64,000 bases of DNA from Flavobacterium laiguense (lineage in GTDB: Bacteria; Bacteroidota; Bacteroidia; Flavobacteriales; Flavobacteriaceae). Location of the stretch: NCBI RefSeq assembly GCF_003097655.1, contig NZ_QCZH01000001.1:496001-560000 (forward strand), in the 5' to 3' direction. This document shows, one piece after another, positions 43,640 through 52,819 of this stretch. The position numbers and the translations under genes are program-made. Position 1 is the first letter of the stretch; the number at the start of each line of letters is the position of its first letter. A model generated the notes under the pieces. The model saw nothing but the letters and a program-made list of their open reading frames with translations, was not told the DNA's origin and did not search any database.

Positions 43640-46000
43640 ATGAACTATAAAATGAAATTCAAAACCAAAATCACATCGTTACTGCTCGCAGTCATGACTG
43701 CGGTAACATTCAGTTCCTTTGGACAGGATAAAGCAGTTAAAGAAGACCCCCGCATGGCAGGCTTCAAAGGGAAAATCGCAAAATCATTTGCCGACTCCAA
43801 AGAAGACTGGCCTGAACGAAAAAAAGCACCAGCAGGCGCACCTAATATCATGATTATCTTGTTGGATGATGTAGGTTTTGCTCAATTAGGTTGCAACGGC
43901 GGTTTAATTGCTACGCCAAACCTGAATAAGCTAGCTGACAATGGTTTGAATTATACCAACTTTCACACTACAGCACTTTGTTCGCCTTCACGTGCTGCAC
44001 TAATGGCGGGTCGTAATCACCACTCCATTGGTTTGGGTAGCCATGCACTTACTGCTATGGGATTTCCTGGTTACAATGGTATGATTCCTGAATCTGCTGC
44101 CAGCGGTGCAAAGATGTTACAGGAGAATGGTTATACTAATTATGCCCTTGGAAAGTGGGATCATACTCCATTATGGGAAGTTACGGGTAGCGGACCATTT
44201 AATGGATGGCCTAGTGCCGAAGGATTCGACCATTATTATGGCTTCATGACTGCCGACATTCACAACTTTGTACCTGTTATGTACAATGACCATTGGCCTA
44301 CCAACCCAGCTGTGGGTAAGCCCGATTACAATATAAACAATGATATGGCAGACCGCGCCATCTACTGGCTTACTGCTCATCAGTCGATATCTCCAAACAA
44401 ACCTTTTATGATGTTTCATGCTACGGCAACATTGCATGCGCCGCATCATGCTTCTCAAAAATACCTTGATATGTACAAAGGAAAATTTGATATGGGTTGG
44501 GATGCTGCACGGGAACAGATTCTGAAAAACCAGATTGAAAAAGGAATTCAGAAACCGGGTACCAAATTGGCAGAACTTCCAAAAGAAATTGAATCATGGA
44601 AAAACATACCTGCTGATAAAAGAAAAATGTATGCACGCCAGATGGAAGCAGCAGCGGCCGCACTTACAGAAGCGGATAACGAAATAGGTCGCATCATAGC
44701 TACTTTGGAAAGAACAGGGCAGTTAGAAAATACCTTGATTTTTGTTACCTCTGATAACGGAAGTAGTGGCGAAGGTGGATTAGAAGGCTCTCACAATGAA
44801 ATGAAAGTTTTAAATGGTATTGGTTTGACTGCTTATGAAGAGAATAAGAAATTTTATGACCAATGGGGAACTACCGAAACGGATAATCACTACCACGCAG
44901 GTTGGGCTGCTGCAGGAAATACTCCGTATAAATATTTTAAACAAACCGTTCATAATGGTGGAATGACCGACGGATTGATTGTACATTGGCCAAAAGGGAT
45001 CAAAGCCAAAGGAGAAATTCGCACACAATTTCATCACCTTATTGATATTATTCCTACCATTATGGATGTGTCCGGTGTAGGTTTCCAGGAAGAAGTAGAT
45101 GGCGTAAAACAAATGCCTTTTGACGGTGTGAGTATGAAATATACTTTTGATGATGTAAAAGCACCCACTAATCACCCTGTACAATATTTTGAGCAATTAG
45201 GAAGCCGTGCTATTGTTGACCACGAATGGAAAGCAGTGGCACTTCACGGAGGACGATTGCCATGGATAATAGGAGGAACTTTTGATTTTGAAAAAGACGA
45301 TTGGGAATTATACAATCTAAGCAATGACCCTACTGAAACTAAAAACTTGGCAAAATCGAATCCTGCGAAATTAGAAGAATTAAAAAAGAAATTTGACGAA
45401 GAAGCCTGGAAATACAATGTGTATCCACTTTATGATGATTTAGCATTTCGTCTTAAAAATGTAACCGATCGTATTCATCCACCTACCGAAAAATTATTTA
45501 CCTATTTTGCTCCCGGAGCAGAGTTTATTGCCGAAGCAGCTGGGCCACCGGTAAAAAATCGCAACCACACCATCACAGCAACTATGGAAACTGATGGGCA
45601 AACCGATGGCGTTATCACTGCCAGTGGTGGGTATTTTTCTGGATATAGTTTGTATGTAAAAAACAATATTGTTACCTACGGTTACAATTATTATGATGAA
45701 AAATACTTCTCCATTAAAGCCAGTAAACCATTAACCGCAGGCAAGCATGAAGTAAAAGTGATTTATGAAGCTATTGCAGGTGCTACACCTCAGGCTCCAA
45801 TTGGCAAAGTCACACTTTATGTAGATGGTGTACAGGTTGGCGAAGGGACAATTGACAATGTAGTTTTGGGAAAATACTCCATCTCCGAACCGTTTGATGT
45901 GGGCGTTGACAATGGAGGTTCTGTTATTCGTAAAGAATATACAGCGCCTTTTAAGTTTAGCGATAACTTAGATAAAGTGGTGTTTGAGTTGAAAGATTAA
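43640..46000 (+). CDS. exported arylsulfatase (type I sulfatase, S1_4-like), paralogue
   Basis: A 786-residue exported sulfatase. Asp76-Asp77 (LLDDVG) and the formylglycine-site Cys114 in CSPSRAALMAGRN are intact; LGKWDHTP and TSDNGSSGEGG complete the site. It shares the C-terminal extension with the upstream paralogue. The second Met (residue 5) gives the start MKFKTKITSLLLAV, which closely matches the signal peptides of the DUF1254 and outer-membrane protein genes downstream and may be the true start. It has a separate leader region with a TAATTTAG word but no clear promoter. The substrate is unknown; alkyl or aryl sulfate esters are the usual ones for this subgroup. Confidence 0.93.
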   Translation: MNYKMKFKTKITSLLLAVMTAVTFSSFGQDKAVKEDPRMAGFKGKIAKSFADSKEDWPERKKAPAGAPNIMIILLDDVGFAQLGCNGGLIATPNLNKLADNGLNYTNFHTTALCSPSRAALMAGRNHHSIGLGSHALTAMGFPGYNGMIPESAASGAKMLQENGYTNYALGKWDHTPLWEVTGSGPFNGWPSAEGFDHYYGFMTADIHNFVPVMYNDHWPTNPAVGKPDYNINNDMADRAIYWLTAHQSISPNKPFMMFHATATLHAPHHASQKYLDMYKGKFDMGWDAAREQILKNQIEKGIQKPGTKLAELPKEIESWKNIPADKRKMYARQMEAAAAALTEADNEIGRIIATLERTGQLENTLIFVTSDNGSSGEGGLEGSHNEMKVLNGIGLTAYEENKKFYDQWGTTETDNHYHAGWAAAGNTPYKYFKQTVHNGGMTDGLIVHWPKGIKAKGEIRTQFHHLIDIIPTIMDVSGVGFQEEVDGVKQMPFDGVSMKYTFDDVKAPTNHPVQYFEQLGSRAIVDHEWKAVALHGGRLPWIIGGTFDFEKDDWELYNLSNDPTETKNLAKSNPAKLEELKKKFDEEAWKYNVYPLYDDLAFRLKNVTDRIHPPTEKLFTYFAPGAEFIAEAAGPPVKNRNHTITATMETDGQTDGVITASGGYFSGYSLYVKNNIVTYGYNYYDEKYFSIKASKPLTAGKHEVKVIYEAIAGATPQAPIGKVTLYVDGVQVGEGTIDNVVLGKYSISEPFDVGVDNGGSVIRKEYTAPFKFSDNLDKVVFELKD

Positions 46001-46048
46001 TCTTTAACAAAATCATTCTATTCAATGTTAAGGATATAGAAATTTTTG

Positions 46049-46098
46049 AACAACGGTCATCTTCCGAAAATTATCGGCAGATGATCGTTGTTTTTTTA
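46049..46098 (+). terminator. hairpin terminator after second sulfatase
   Basis: AACAACGGTCATCTTCCGA (46049-46067) faces TCGGCAGATGATCGTTGTT (46074-46092) with near-perfect pairing, then T6. Confidence 0.85.
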
Positions 46099-46119
46099 TA
46101 AACCCTCTTAGTAATAAAA

Positions 46120-47148
46120 ATGAAACACAAAGTTAAATTCGCAACACTGTTGCTCGTAGCATTTATGTTGGGTTGCAATCGACCACAAACAAACAAAGAA
46201 ACCGCAAAAATCGAAGCCGATAAAGATACCGTTCTGCTTCCTTCTTGGAGTGAAGGCACATCAAAACATTCCATCATAAATTTTGTAACCAACACAACCA
46301 AGGAAGGCAATTCAGATTTTGTTCCTGTTGCCGACCGCATTGCCTGCTTTGATAATGATGGTTGCCTGTGGGCAGAACAACCGATGTATTTTCAATTGGC
46401 GTTTGCTATTGACCAGATAAAAGCGATGGCTCCCCAGCATCCGGAATGGAAAACGAAACAACCTTTCAAAGCATTGCTTGAAGGCGATATGAAAACAGTA
46501 ATGGCAGGTGGCGAAAAAGCACTGCTGCAAATTGTAATGACTACCCATTCCGGAATGACCACCGATGAATTTGATAAGACAGTAAAAGACTGGATGGCAA
46601 CTGCCACACATCCTAAAACGGGCAAACATTATAATGAGATGGTCTATCAACCAATGGTGGAATTGCTGAATTACCTGCGTGCCAACGGCTATAAAACATT
46701 TATCGTCTCTGGCGGTGGCGTTGACTTTATGCGTCCGTGGGCGGAGTTGGCTTATGGAATTCCTCCTTACCAAGTGGTAGGAAGTTCAGGTAAAGTGAAA
46801 TACGAAGTGGTAGATGGTAAGCCGGTTTTGCAAAAACTTCCTGAAATTAATTTCATAGATGATAAAGAAGGAAAGCCTGTTGGTATTCATCAATACATTG
46901 GCAAGCGCCCTGTTTTCACTGCAGGAAATTCCGATGGTGACTATGCCATGCTGCAATACACAAGCGCTTCCACAGCGCCTCATTTTGGAATGATTATACA
47001 TCATACGGATTCCGTTCGTGAATATGCTTACGATCGTAAATCTTCCATAGGGCATTTAGAAAAAGGATTGGATGATGCGGCAAAATACAACTGGCTGATT
47101 GTAGATATGAAAACCGACTGGAAAAAGATTTTTTCGTTTGAGAAATAA
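46120..47148 (+). CDS. HAD-superfamily lipoprotein, phosphatase-like
   Basis: A 342-residue lipoprotein (lipobox MLGC, Cys19). HAD motif I is ACFDNDGCLW: the two aspartates of DxD are present, with Gly-Cys where most have Gly-Thr. Motif II is FIVSGGGVDFMRPW and the motif IV region is FTAGNSDGDYAML. The overall pattern resembles phosphoserine phosphatase-like HAD proteins that are exported in some bacteria. It probably hydrolyses a phosphate ester in the periplasm; the substrate is unknown. It lies between a sulfatase and two DUF1254 genes, a combination I have the impression occurs in other genomes but could not check. Confidence 0.8.
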   Translation: MKHKVKFATLLLVAFMLGCNRPQTNKETAKIEADKDTVLLPSWSEGTSKHSIINFVTNTTKEGNSDFVPVADRIACFDNDGCLWAEQPMYFQLAFAIDQIKAMAPQHPEWKTKQPFKALLEGDMKTVMAGGEKALLQIVMTTHSGMTTDEFDKTVKDWMATATHPKTGKHYNEMVYQPMVELLNYLRANGYKTFIVSGGGVDFMRPWAELAYGIPPYQVVGSSGKVKYEVVDGKPVLQKLPEINFIDDKEGKPVGIHQYIGKRPVFTAGNSDGDYAMLQYTSASTAPHFGMIIHHTDSVREYAYDRKSSIGHLEKGLDDAAKYNWLIVDMKTDWKKIFSFEK

Positions 47149-47286
47149 GTAATTTTTGTATAATGATACTCATCCAAGAGCTTAGTCAATGTCATTGAGC
47201 CAATTACTACTTAAAAACAGCATTAATAATCCTCCAAAAAAACAGTATTAAATTGAGTATATTGCCAACTATTAAATTTAAATAAT

Positions 47287-48768
47287 ATGAAACAAAAAAT
47301 AAAAATAAAAGCCCTGCTATTCACAGCTATAGCGGCAATAACTCTCAGTAGCAATCAATCTGCAACGGCACAAACATCGCACTTTGATGAATTGAGCAAG
47401 CTACCGTTCCCTGGGGGTTACCCGACCAAGGAAGCGGCGAACCAATTGCAGGACGAACTGCAATTTCAACGAGCCTGCCAAGTCTATATGTGGGCTTTGC
47501 CGGCAATGAACATGATGTCCATGCGTCTGGCTTCGGAGAAAACCTTTGGAGATGCCTACAACATCGTGCCGATGTGGAAGGATCGCCCCAACGCCAACAC
47601 CATCATTACCACGGCCAATCCCGACGTGATCTACGCCATGAGCTATGTGGACTTGAAGAAGGACGGGCCTATAGTTGTCGATCTGCCGCCGCAGATGCAG
47701 GGATTGTTCGACGATATGTGGCACCGATCCATTTCGGACATCGGTTTCGCTGGCCCCGATGCGGGCAAGGGCGGCAAGTATCTGCTTCTGCCGCCAGATT
47801 ACAAAGGGAATGTGCCGAAGGGTTATTTTACATTCACCTCGGCCACCAACCGAGTATTTATTTTCGTGCGTGGCTTTTTCAAGGGCAGCGACTTGGCACC
47901 GACCGTGGCATCAATGGAAAAATTGCGCATCTATCCGCTGGCACAAAAGGACAATCCAGCGAAAATGCAGTTCCCCAATGCCTCGGCAGTGAAGCTGGAC
48001 ATGGATTTCCCCAGGGACATCAGTTACTTTGAGAACCTCGCCAAGTTCATCAACGAGGAGCCAGCCGCACCCGAAGACTTCTATATGCGTGGAGTGGCTG
48101 CCAGCATCGGCATCGTCAAAGGCAAACCTTTCGCCCCGGACGACCACATGAAGACCATTCTCCAGAAGGGTGCGGAGGTCGGTTACAAGATGGCAGCCAA
48201 CGTCTCATTGAGCAGTTACGGCCAAATTCCGGGTGTTCGCCTTTATCCAGACCGCCAGTGGGAAACCCTGTTCCTCAGTGGTAGTACAACTTTCGACACG
48301 CCAACGCACCGATCCGTGGACGAGCAGATCGCCTTCTTCCACAAGGCCTACTCGATGTCTCCCGCCATGGTGGTGAAGATGCCTGGAAAGGGTGCACAAT
48401 ACGTAGCCACGTTTCACGATTCCGAAGGTGAGTATTTTTCGGGTGAAAACTCTTATATGCTGTATGTTCCAGCTAATGCACCTGCGAAGAATTTCTGGTC
48501 TATTGTCCTATATGACATCGAGACTCGTTCCCTGCTAGACAACGGTCAGCCGTTCCCCGCCTTCGCTTCCAATAACGGCCAGATGAAGTTGAATGCCGAC
48601 GGCTCCGCCGACTTCTTTTTCGGCCCGGCCGCGCCGACCGATGCCAAATTAAACTGGATCAAGACGGTACCTGGCAAAGACTTCTTCCCCGGCCTTCGGT
48701 TCTACGCCCCGACCGAGGGCTTCTTCGACAAGACATGGAAACCTGGCGATGTAGTGAAGGTGAAGTAA
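47287..48768 (+). CDS. exported DUF1254/DUF1214 protein with GC-rich, foreign-looking body
   Basis: A 493-residue exported protein (signal MKQKIKIKALLFTAIAAITL, cleavage near TAQ). The DUF1254 part (about 50-190: FQRACQVYMWALPAMNMM, TANPDVIYAMSYVDLKKDGP) and the DUF1214 part (about 370-485: FWSIVLYDIETRSLLDN, GSADFFFGPAAPTDAKLNW) are clear. The family is often exported and has no settled function. Base composition is odd. Rows 47401, 47581 and 48601 have 36, 35 and 39 G+C in 60 by hand count, whereas the first 110 bases and the row 48421 (24 of 60) are as AT-rich as the neighbours. The mature part therefore looks transferred from a GC-rich source behind a native signal peptide. Confidence 0.87.
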   Translation: MKQKIKIKALLFTAIAAITLSSNQSATAQTSHFDELSKLPFPGGYPTKEAANQLQDELQFQRACQVYMWALPAMNMMSMRLASEKTFGDAYNIVPMWKDRPNANTIITTANPDVIYAMSYVDLKKDGPIVVDLPPQMQGLFDDMWHRSISDIGFAGPDAGKGGKYLLLPPDYKGNVPKGYFTFTSATNRVFIFVRGFFKGSDLAPTVASMEKLRIYPLAQKDNPAKMQFPNASAVKLDMDFPRDISYFENLAKFINEEPAAPEDFYMRGVAASIGIVKGKPFAPDDHMKTILQKGAEVGYKMAANVSLSSYGQIPGVRLYPDRQWETLFLSGSTTFDTPTHRSVDEQIAFFHKAYSMSPAMVVKMPGKGAQYVATFHDSEGEYFSGENSYMLYVPANAPAKNFWSIVLYDIETRSLLDNGQPFPAFASNNGQMKLNADGSADFFFGPAAPTDAKLNWIKTVPGKDFFPGLRFYAPTEGFFDKTWKPGDVVKVK

Positions 48769-48805
48769 ATCAGCAAATAAAAGCACTATAATAAAAAACA
48801 ATTCC

Positions 48806-48841
48806 GCAACAGTCATCTCAAAAGGGGACTGTTGCTTTTTT
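48806..48841 (+). terminator. hairpin terminator after GC-rich DUF1254 gene
   Basis: GCAACAGTC (48806-48814) and GACTGTTGC (48827-48835), then T6. The hairpin is nearly the same as the one after the next gene (50369). Confidence 0.88.
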
Positions 48842-48866
48842 CCAAACATAACTGATTAAATTACAA

Positions 48867-50357
48867 ATGCAAATGAAACACAAAACAAAAATCACAGCAC
48901 TGCTATTCACAGCAATAGCAGCAATAAGTTCTGATGGGTTTGCTCAGCAAGTCCAAGCTCCAAAAACCGCTGCTGGGACAAAAATAGTTGACACTCGAAT
49001 TGGCAAAATCACCCTGGAGAATGGAACGCCAACAAAAGAGTCCGTTGACAAACTCTATAATGAAATGGACTTTCAACGTGCATGCCAGGCTTACATCTGG
49101 GGTATTCCAGCTGTAGCCTTGAGCCAGTTTAAAAAAGCGAGCAACGATATCAAGGTGAGTAACGGGCAGTTCATAATCTTTGCCACTTTCGAGTCAAAGC
49201 TCGGTATTATCACGCCAAATTATACAACGCCCTATGTAGCGACCGTAGCCGATCTTGAAAAAAGCGGTCCTGTGGTGATAGAATTACCAAAAGGCTTGAT
49301 GGCAGGAATGGCATTGGACGCATGGCAACGGGTGTTGACAGATCTTGGTGCTATTGGGCCTGACAAAGGGGAAGGCGGAAAATACCTCTTCGTGGGTCCC
49401 GGTCAAACTGTTCCGAAAGTGGAAGGTTACCATGTTATCCAATCCCCAACCTTCAATATATTTTATGGAGTCCGACTTCTCGATGCGGATGAAAAAAAAG
49501 CTATTGCAGAGCTTACACCACTGATAAAAAGTTATCCTTATAGCGAACGCAATAATATACCTAAAGAACAGACCGAACCGCTTGGTGAGGTAAAATGGAG
49601 CCAAATACAACCACATGGAATGGAATACTGGGAACGTTTGGCAGATGTTGTTCAGCAAGAACCGGTAGAGGAACGTGACCGTTTCTTTATGGCCCAACTC
49701 CGTTTTTTAGGAATTGAAAAAGGTAAACCATTCAACCCAACAGCTGAGCAAAAACAAATTTTGCTGGAAGCCGAAAAAGTGGGTGAGTTGATGGTAGAGG
49801 CGAATTCGAGCGACAAACGATTTGCGCCTTCTTATTGGTCAGGTACAAGCTGGAAAGATGCGGTAGTATCTGATGTTAATCAGCGTTCCGAAAATTATGA
49901 GCAGTTAGACGAACGTTCTTCCTGGGCTTACGAAGCTTTTACCATTTCAAGAGGAATGAAAAGTACTACTCCCGGATTTGGTCAACGTTATATGGTAACA
50001 TATACTGACAAAGGCGGAGATTTATTAGATGGTGGTAAAAATTATGTGCTGCATGTACCGTCAAATCCCCCAGCAACACAGTTTTGGTCAGTTACTGCAT
50101 ACGATGAAACCACTCGGTCGTTTGTAGTTTCTGCAACAAAGAAAACAGATCTTTCTTCCCGTAGGAAAAGTGTTGTTACCAATGCAGACGGTTCGGTGGA
50201 TGTATATTTTGGACCTACAGAGCCAAAAGGACATGAGAACAATTGGGTGCAAACCGTGGCTGGTAAAGGTTGGTTCCCATATTTCCGTTTCTACGGTCCT
50301 ACCGAAGCAGTTTTCAATAAGAGCTGGCAACTGAAAGACATTGAGAAGGTGAAATAA
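48867..50357 (+). CDS. exported DUF1254/DUF1214 protein, AT-rich paralogue
   Basis: A 496-residue exported protein of the same two-domain family as the neighbour at 47287. The DUF1254 region has FQRACQAYIWGIPAVAL and the DUF1214 region FWSVTAYDETTRSFV and GSVDVYFGPTEPKGHENNW. The base composition is like the rest of the chromosome. Either the first ATG or the one at 48873 may be used; the latter gives MKHKTKITALLFTAIAAISS, almost the signal peptide of the neighbour, and the DNA over that signal is also nearly the same. The mature parts are much more divergent. The function is unknown. The context (sulfatases, HAD phosphatase, outer-membrane channel) suggests a periplasmic step in using sulfated organics. 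Confidence 0.88.
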   Translation: MQMKHKTKITALLFTAIAAISSDGFAQQVQAPKTAAGTKIVDTRIGKITLENGTPTKESVDKLYNEMDFQRACQAYIWGIPAVALSQFKKASNDIKVSNGQFIIFATFESKLGIITPNYTTPYVATVADLEKSGPVVIELPKGLMAGMALDAWQRVLTDLGAIGPDKGEGGKYLFVGPGQTVPKVEGYHVIQSPTFNIFYGVRLLDADEKKAIAELTPLIKSYPYSERNNIPKEQTEPLGEVKWSQIQPHGMEYWERLADVVQQEPVEERDRFFMAQLRFLGIEKGKPFNPTAEQKQILLEAEKVGELMVEANSSDKRFAPSYWSGTSWKDAVVSDVNQRSENYEQLDERSSWAYEAFTISRGMKSTTPGFGQRYMVTYTDKGGDLLDGGKNYVLHVPSNPPATQFWSVTAYDETTRSFVVSATKKTDLSSRRKSVVTNADGSVDVYFGPTEPKGHENNWVQTVAGKGWFPYFRFYGPTEAVFNKSWQLKDIEKVK

Positions 50358-50368
50358 AAAATAATCCA

Positions 50369-50403
50369 GCAACAGTCATCTCAAAAGGTGGCTGTTGCTT
50401 TTT
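50369..50403 (+). terminator. hairpin terminator after second DUF1254 gene
   Basis: GCAACAG (50369-50375) and CTGTTGC (50392-50398) followed by T5. Bases in the loop (TCATCTCAAAAGG) are the same as in the terminator at 48806, pointing to duplication. Confidence 0.85.
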
Positions 50404-50439
50404 CAACTTAACTGATAAATAACAATAACAGCAAATACA

Positions 50440-51252
50440 ATGAAACGCAAAACCAAAATAACAGCACTGCTGCTTGCACTTTCACTAGCTTCCATTGCTC
50501 AGGACAAACCAAAACCTGCCTCAGGCGATGCAGCCGAACTTGCCAAGAAATTATCAAACCCCATTGCTTCCCTCATCAGCATGCCTTTTCAAAACAATAC
50601 CGATGTGGGTATTGGCGCTTATAATGGTTCCAGAAACACGTTGAATTTCCAACCCGTAATTCCAATCTCGTTGTCTCCTAGTTTGAATATCATTACTCGT
50701 GTCGTGCTTCCCATTATAACCCAACAGGACATAACAGCTCCCGGAGTCAAACAAACGGGTTTAAGTGATGCCGTTGTAAGTGCATTTTTCTCCCCTGCCG
50801 AAGCCAAAAACGGTATGACTTGGGGTGTTGGGCCAGCGATTTTGGTACCAACCGCCAGCGATAAAGTATTGGGAACCGAAAAACTGGGTGTTGGGCCTAC
50901 AGCGGTAATATTAAAACAAGCCAACGGTTGGACGTATGGAGCATTGGTCAACCAAATTTGGTCGGTTGCAGGAAGCACTAGCAGAGCCGATGTCAATCAG
51001 ATGTTTGTGCAGCCTTTCTTTGCTTACAACTGGAAAAGTGGAGCAGGAGCAGGTGGAAACTTTGAAATCACACAAAATTGGGAAGGAAACGCAACAGCTG
51101 TTTATTTTAATCCAACCATAACGGGGATTACAAAATTAGGAACTCAAATGGTACAATTGGCCGTGGGTCCTCGTATTCCGGTATCGATTCCTGATGGCAG
51201 CCGACCAGATTTTGGAATTAGAGCCGTTTTGAATTTTGTTTTTCCTAAATAA
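50440..51252 (+). CDS. outer-membrane channel-like protein (neuromedin U/MetA-pathway type)
   Basis: A 270-residue exported protein (signal MKRKTKITALLLALSLASIAQ). After a short helical N-terminus the rest is beta-rich, with NFQPVIPISLSPSLNIITR, WGVGPAILVPTASDKVLGTE and a closing strand IRAVLNFVFPK. This pattern fits the family often called neuromedin U or transporter, related to the outer-membrane proteins of phenol-degradation clusters. It may form a pore for aromatic or other hydrophobic substrates. It is the last gene of the sulfatase/DUF1254 cluster and shares the cluster's signal-peptide type. Confidence 0.72.
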   Translation: MKRKTKITALLLALSLASIAQDKPKPASGDAAELAKKLSNPIASLISMPFQNNTDVGIGAYNGSRNTLNFQPVIPISLSPSLNIITRVVLPIITQQDITAPGVKQTGLSDAVVSAFFSPAEAKNGMTWGVGPAILVPTASDKVLGTEKLGVGPTAVILKQANGWTYGALVNQIWSVAGSTSRADVNQMFVQPFFAYNWKSGAGAGGNFEITQNWEGNATAVYFNPTITGITKLGTQMVQLAVGPRIPVSIPDGSRPDFGIRAVLNFVFPK

Positions 51253-51273
51253 AAATTTATCAACACTTAAAAC

Positions 51274-51311
51274 AAAAACCTATTCCGCTTCAAAATGGAA
51301 TAGGTTTTTTT
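51274..51311. terminator. bidirectional terminator between convergent genes
   Basis: AAAAACCTATTCC (51274-51286) and GGAATAGGTTTTTTT (51297-51311) give a perfect stem with A and T runs. It serves the channel gene and the leftward ferredoxin gene. Confidence 0.9.
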
Positions 51312-51330
51312 ATGTTTAAAAGAAGAACTT

Positions 51331-51561
51331 CTACGTCTCTTTCGCCGAAATAATCTTCACAGGACAGGCTTTGGCAGCCAATTCACAGCTTTCGAAAATA
51401 GTGTGGTCGGGTGATTTCAACGTAAAAAAACCTTTGGCATTCACACTTTTAATCAACACTGATTTTCCGTCTTTTTTGGACATCTGAAATTGAACGGGTG
51501 CCATTTCTACGCAATAGTTACAGCCGATGCATTTGTCTCTCTGTAGTGTTACAATAACCAT
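51331..51561 (-). CDS. [4Fe-4S] ferredoxin
   Basis: A 76-residue electron carrier. The cysteines are C11, C14 and C17 in CIGCNYCVEMAP, then C59 and C66 in CELAAKACP, consistent with one [4Fe-4S] cluster (C11, C14, C17, C66) and one extra cysteine. Its ATG overlaps the stop of the U32 gene in the sequence TAATG, a sign of tight translational coupling. Since U32/TrhP-type enzymes are Fe-S proteins, this ferredoxin may deliver electrons to it; that link is inferred from position only. Confidence 0.88.
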   Translation of the reverse strand: MVIVTLQRDKCIGCNYCVEMAPVQFQMSKKDGKSVLIKSVNAKGFFTLKSPDHTIFESCELAAKACPVKIISAKET

Positions 51562-52802
51562 TAGGCTTCCACTATTTTATATAATTTATCGGACATTCGG
51601 ATTCTGAAAGGCAATTTGAAAGTACAATCGTCTCCTTTTGTGGCTTTCTCTGCAGTGATATCATTCACATACATTTCTTCAATAATCATTTCTTGCGCTC
51701 CCGTGCTTGGACCTGTCACCAATATTTTATCTCCAATTTTAATATCGTAGGCTTCAATTTTGAATTGACCAATGGCGGCTTTTGGAAAAAAATGGGTTCC
51801 TTTCCCCACATATACTTTCTTCTGGGTCGCTACAGATCCTGAAACATCGCTCCATTCTCCCAATTCCTGTCCGAGATAATATCCTGCCCAAAATCCACGA
51901 TTGTAAACCGTATTCAGCGCTTCCATCCAAACCGCAATTTTTTCTTTAGAAAATGAACCTTCGTAATAACTATCTATAGCTTCACGGTAGGTTTTAATTA
52001 CGGTAGCCACATATTCCGGAGCGCGGCCTCGTCCTTCAATTTTTAAGACTTGAATGCCCGAATTTATCACTTGATCTAAGAAATCCAATGTGCATAAATC
52101 TTTTGGGGACATCAAATATTCATTGTCCACTTCAATTTCAAAACCGGTTTCCTGGTCGATAACGGTGTATTTCTTGCGACAGTTTTGTTTGCAGGCGCCA
52201 CGGTTTGCCGAAGAATTATTGGAATGTAAACTCAAATAGCATTTTCCCGAAACGGCCATACATAAAGCACCGTGTCCGAAGATTTCGATTTCCACCAATT
52301 TTCCATTTGGCCCTTTGATTTGTTCTTTTTCGATTTGAGCGGTAATACTTTTTACTTGACGTAAGCTCAATTCTCGGCTTAAAACCATCGTATCGGCAAA
52401 AAGGCTATAGAACTTTATGGTTTCGATATTGGTAACGTTCAATTGGGTCGAAATATGGACTTCCATTCCAATTCCTCTTGCCATGGCAATCACGGCTTGG
52501 TCTGAAGCAATTACGGCTGTGATATTGGCTTCTTTGGCTTTGTTCAACAATGTCTTTACTACCGATAAATCGTGATCGTAAATAATGGTGTTCAACGTCA
52601 AATAACTTCTAACGTTTTTGGCTTCGCAACGACGGGCAATTTCTTGTAAATCGTCCATCGTGAAATTTACCGAAGCACGAGCGCGCATGTTCAATTGCTC
52701 AACGCCAAAGTAAATGGAATCGGCACCATTGTCTAATCCAGCTTGAAGTGACTCAAAGTTCCCTGCGGGAGCCATAAGTTCTATTTTGTTGTTTGTTGTC
52801 AT
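51561..52802 (-). CDS. U32-family protein, TrhP (tRNA hydroxylation)-like
   Basis: A 413-residue U32-family protein (ATG at 52802; a longer frame to 52952 would translate the REP palindromes and is rejected). The start MTTNNKIELMAPAGNFESL is typical, as is GHGALCMAVSGKCYLS with later cysteines; Cys181, Cys188, Cys204 and Cys208 probably bind the Fe-S cluster. Residues about 327-410 are the U32 C-terminal domain (VGKGTHFFPKAAIGQFKIEA to FRIRMSDKLYKIV). Family members include TrhP, which with prephenate makes 5-hydroxyuridine at tRNA position 34, and RlhA for rRNA; peptidase activity was the older label. TrhP is favoured because a TrhO-like gene is two genes upstream. The leader consists of REP palindromes. 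Confidence 0.85.
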   Translation of the reverse strand: MTTNNKIELMAPAGNFESLQAGLDNGADSIYFGVEQLNMRARASVNFTMDDLQEIARRCEAKNVRSYLTLNTIIYDHDLSVVKTLLNKAKEANITAVIASDQAVIAMARGIGMEVHISTQLNVTNIETIKFYSLFADTMVLSRELSLRQVKSITAQIEKEQIKGPNGKLVEIEIFGHGALCMAVSGKCYLSLHSNNSSANRGACKQNCRKKYTVIDQETGFEIEVDNEYLMSPKDLCTLDFLDQVINSGIQVLKIEGRGRAPEYVATVIKTYREAIDSYYEGSFSKEKIAVWMEALNTVYNRGFWAGYYLGQELGEWSDVSGSVATQKKVYVGKGTHFFPKAAIGQFKIEAYDIKIGDKILVTGPSTGAQEMIIEEMYVNDITAEKATKGDDCTFKLPFRIRMSDKLYKIVEA

Positions 52803-52819
52803 TTTGATTTGTATTGTCT

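Noticed and set aside
47401..48417. Several long open frames on both strands inside the GC-rich DUF1254 gene
   Set aside because: High GC removes stop codons in other frames; only the DUF1254 frame has family motifs.
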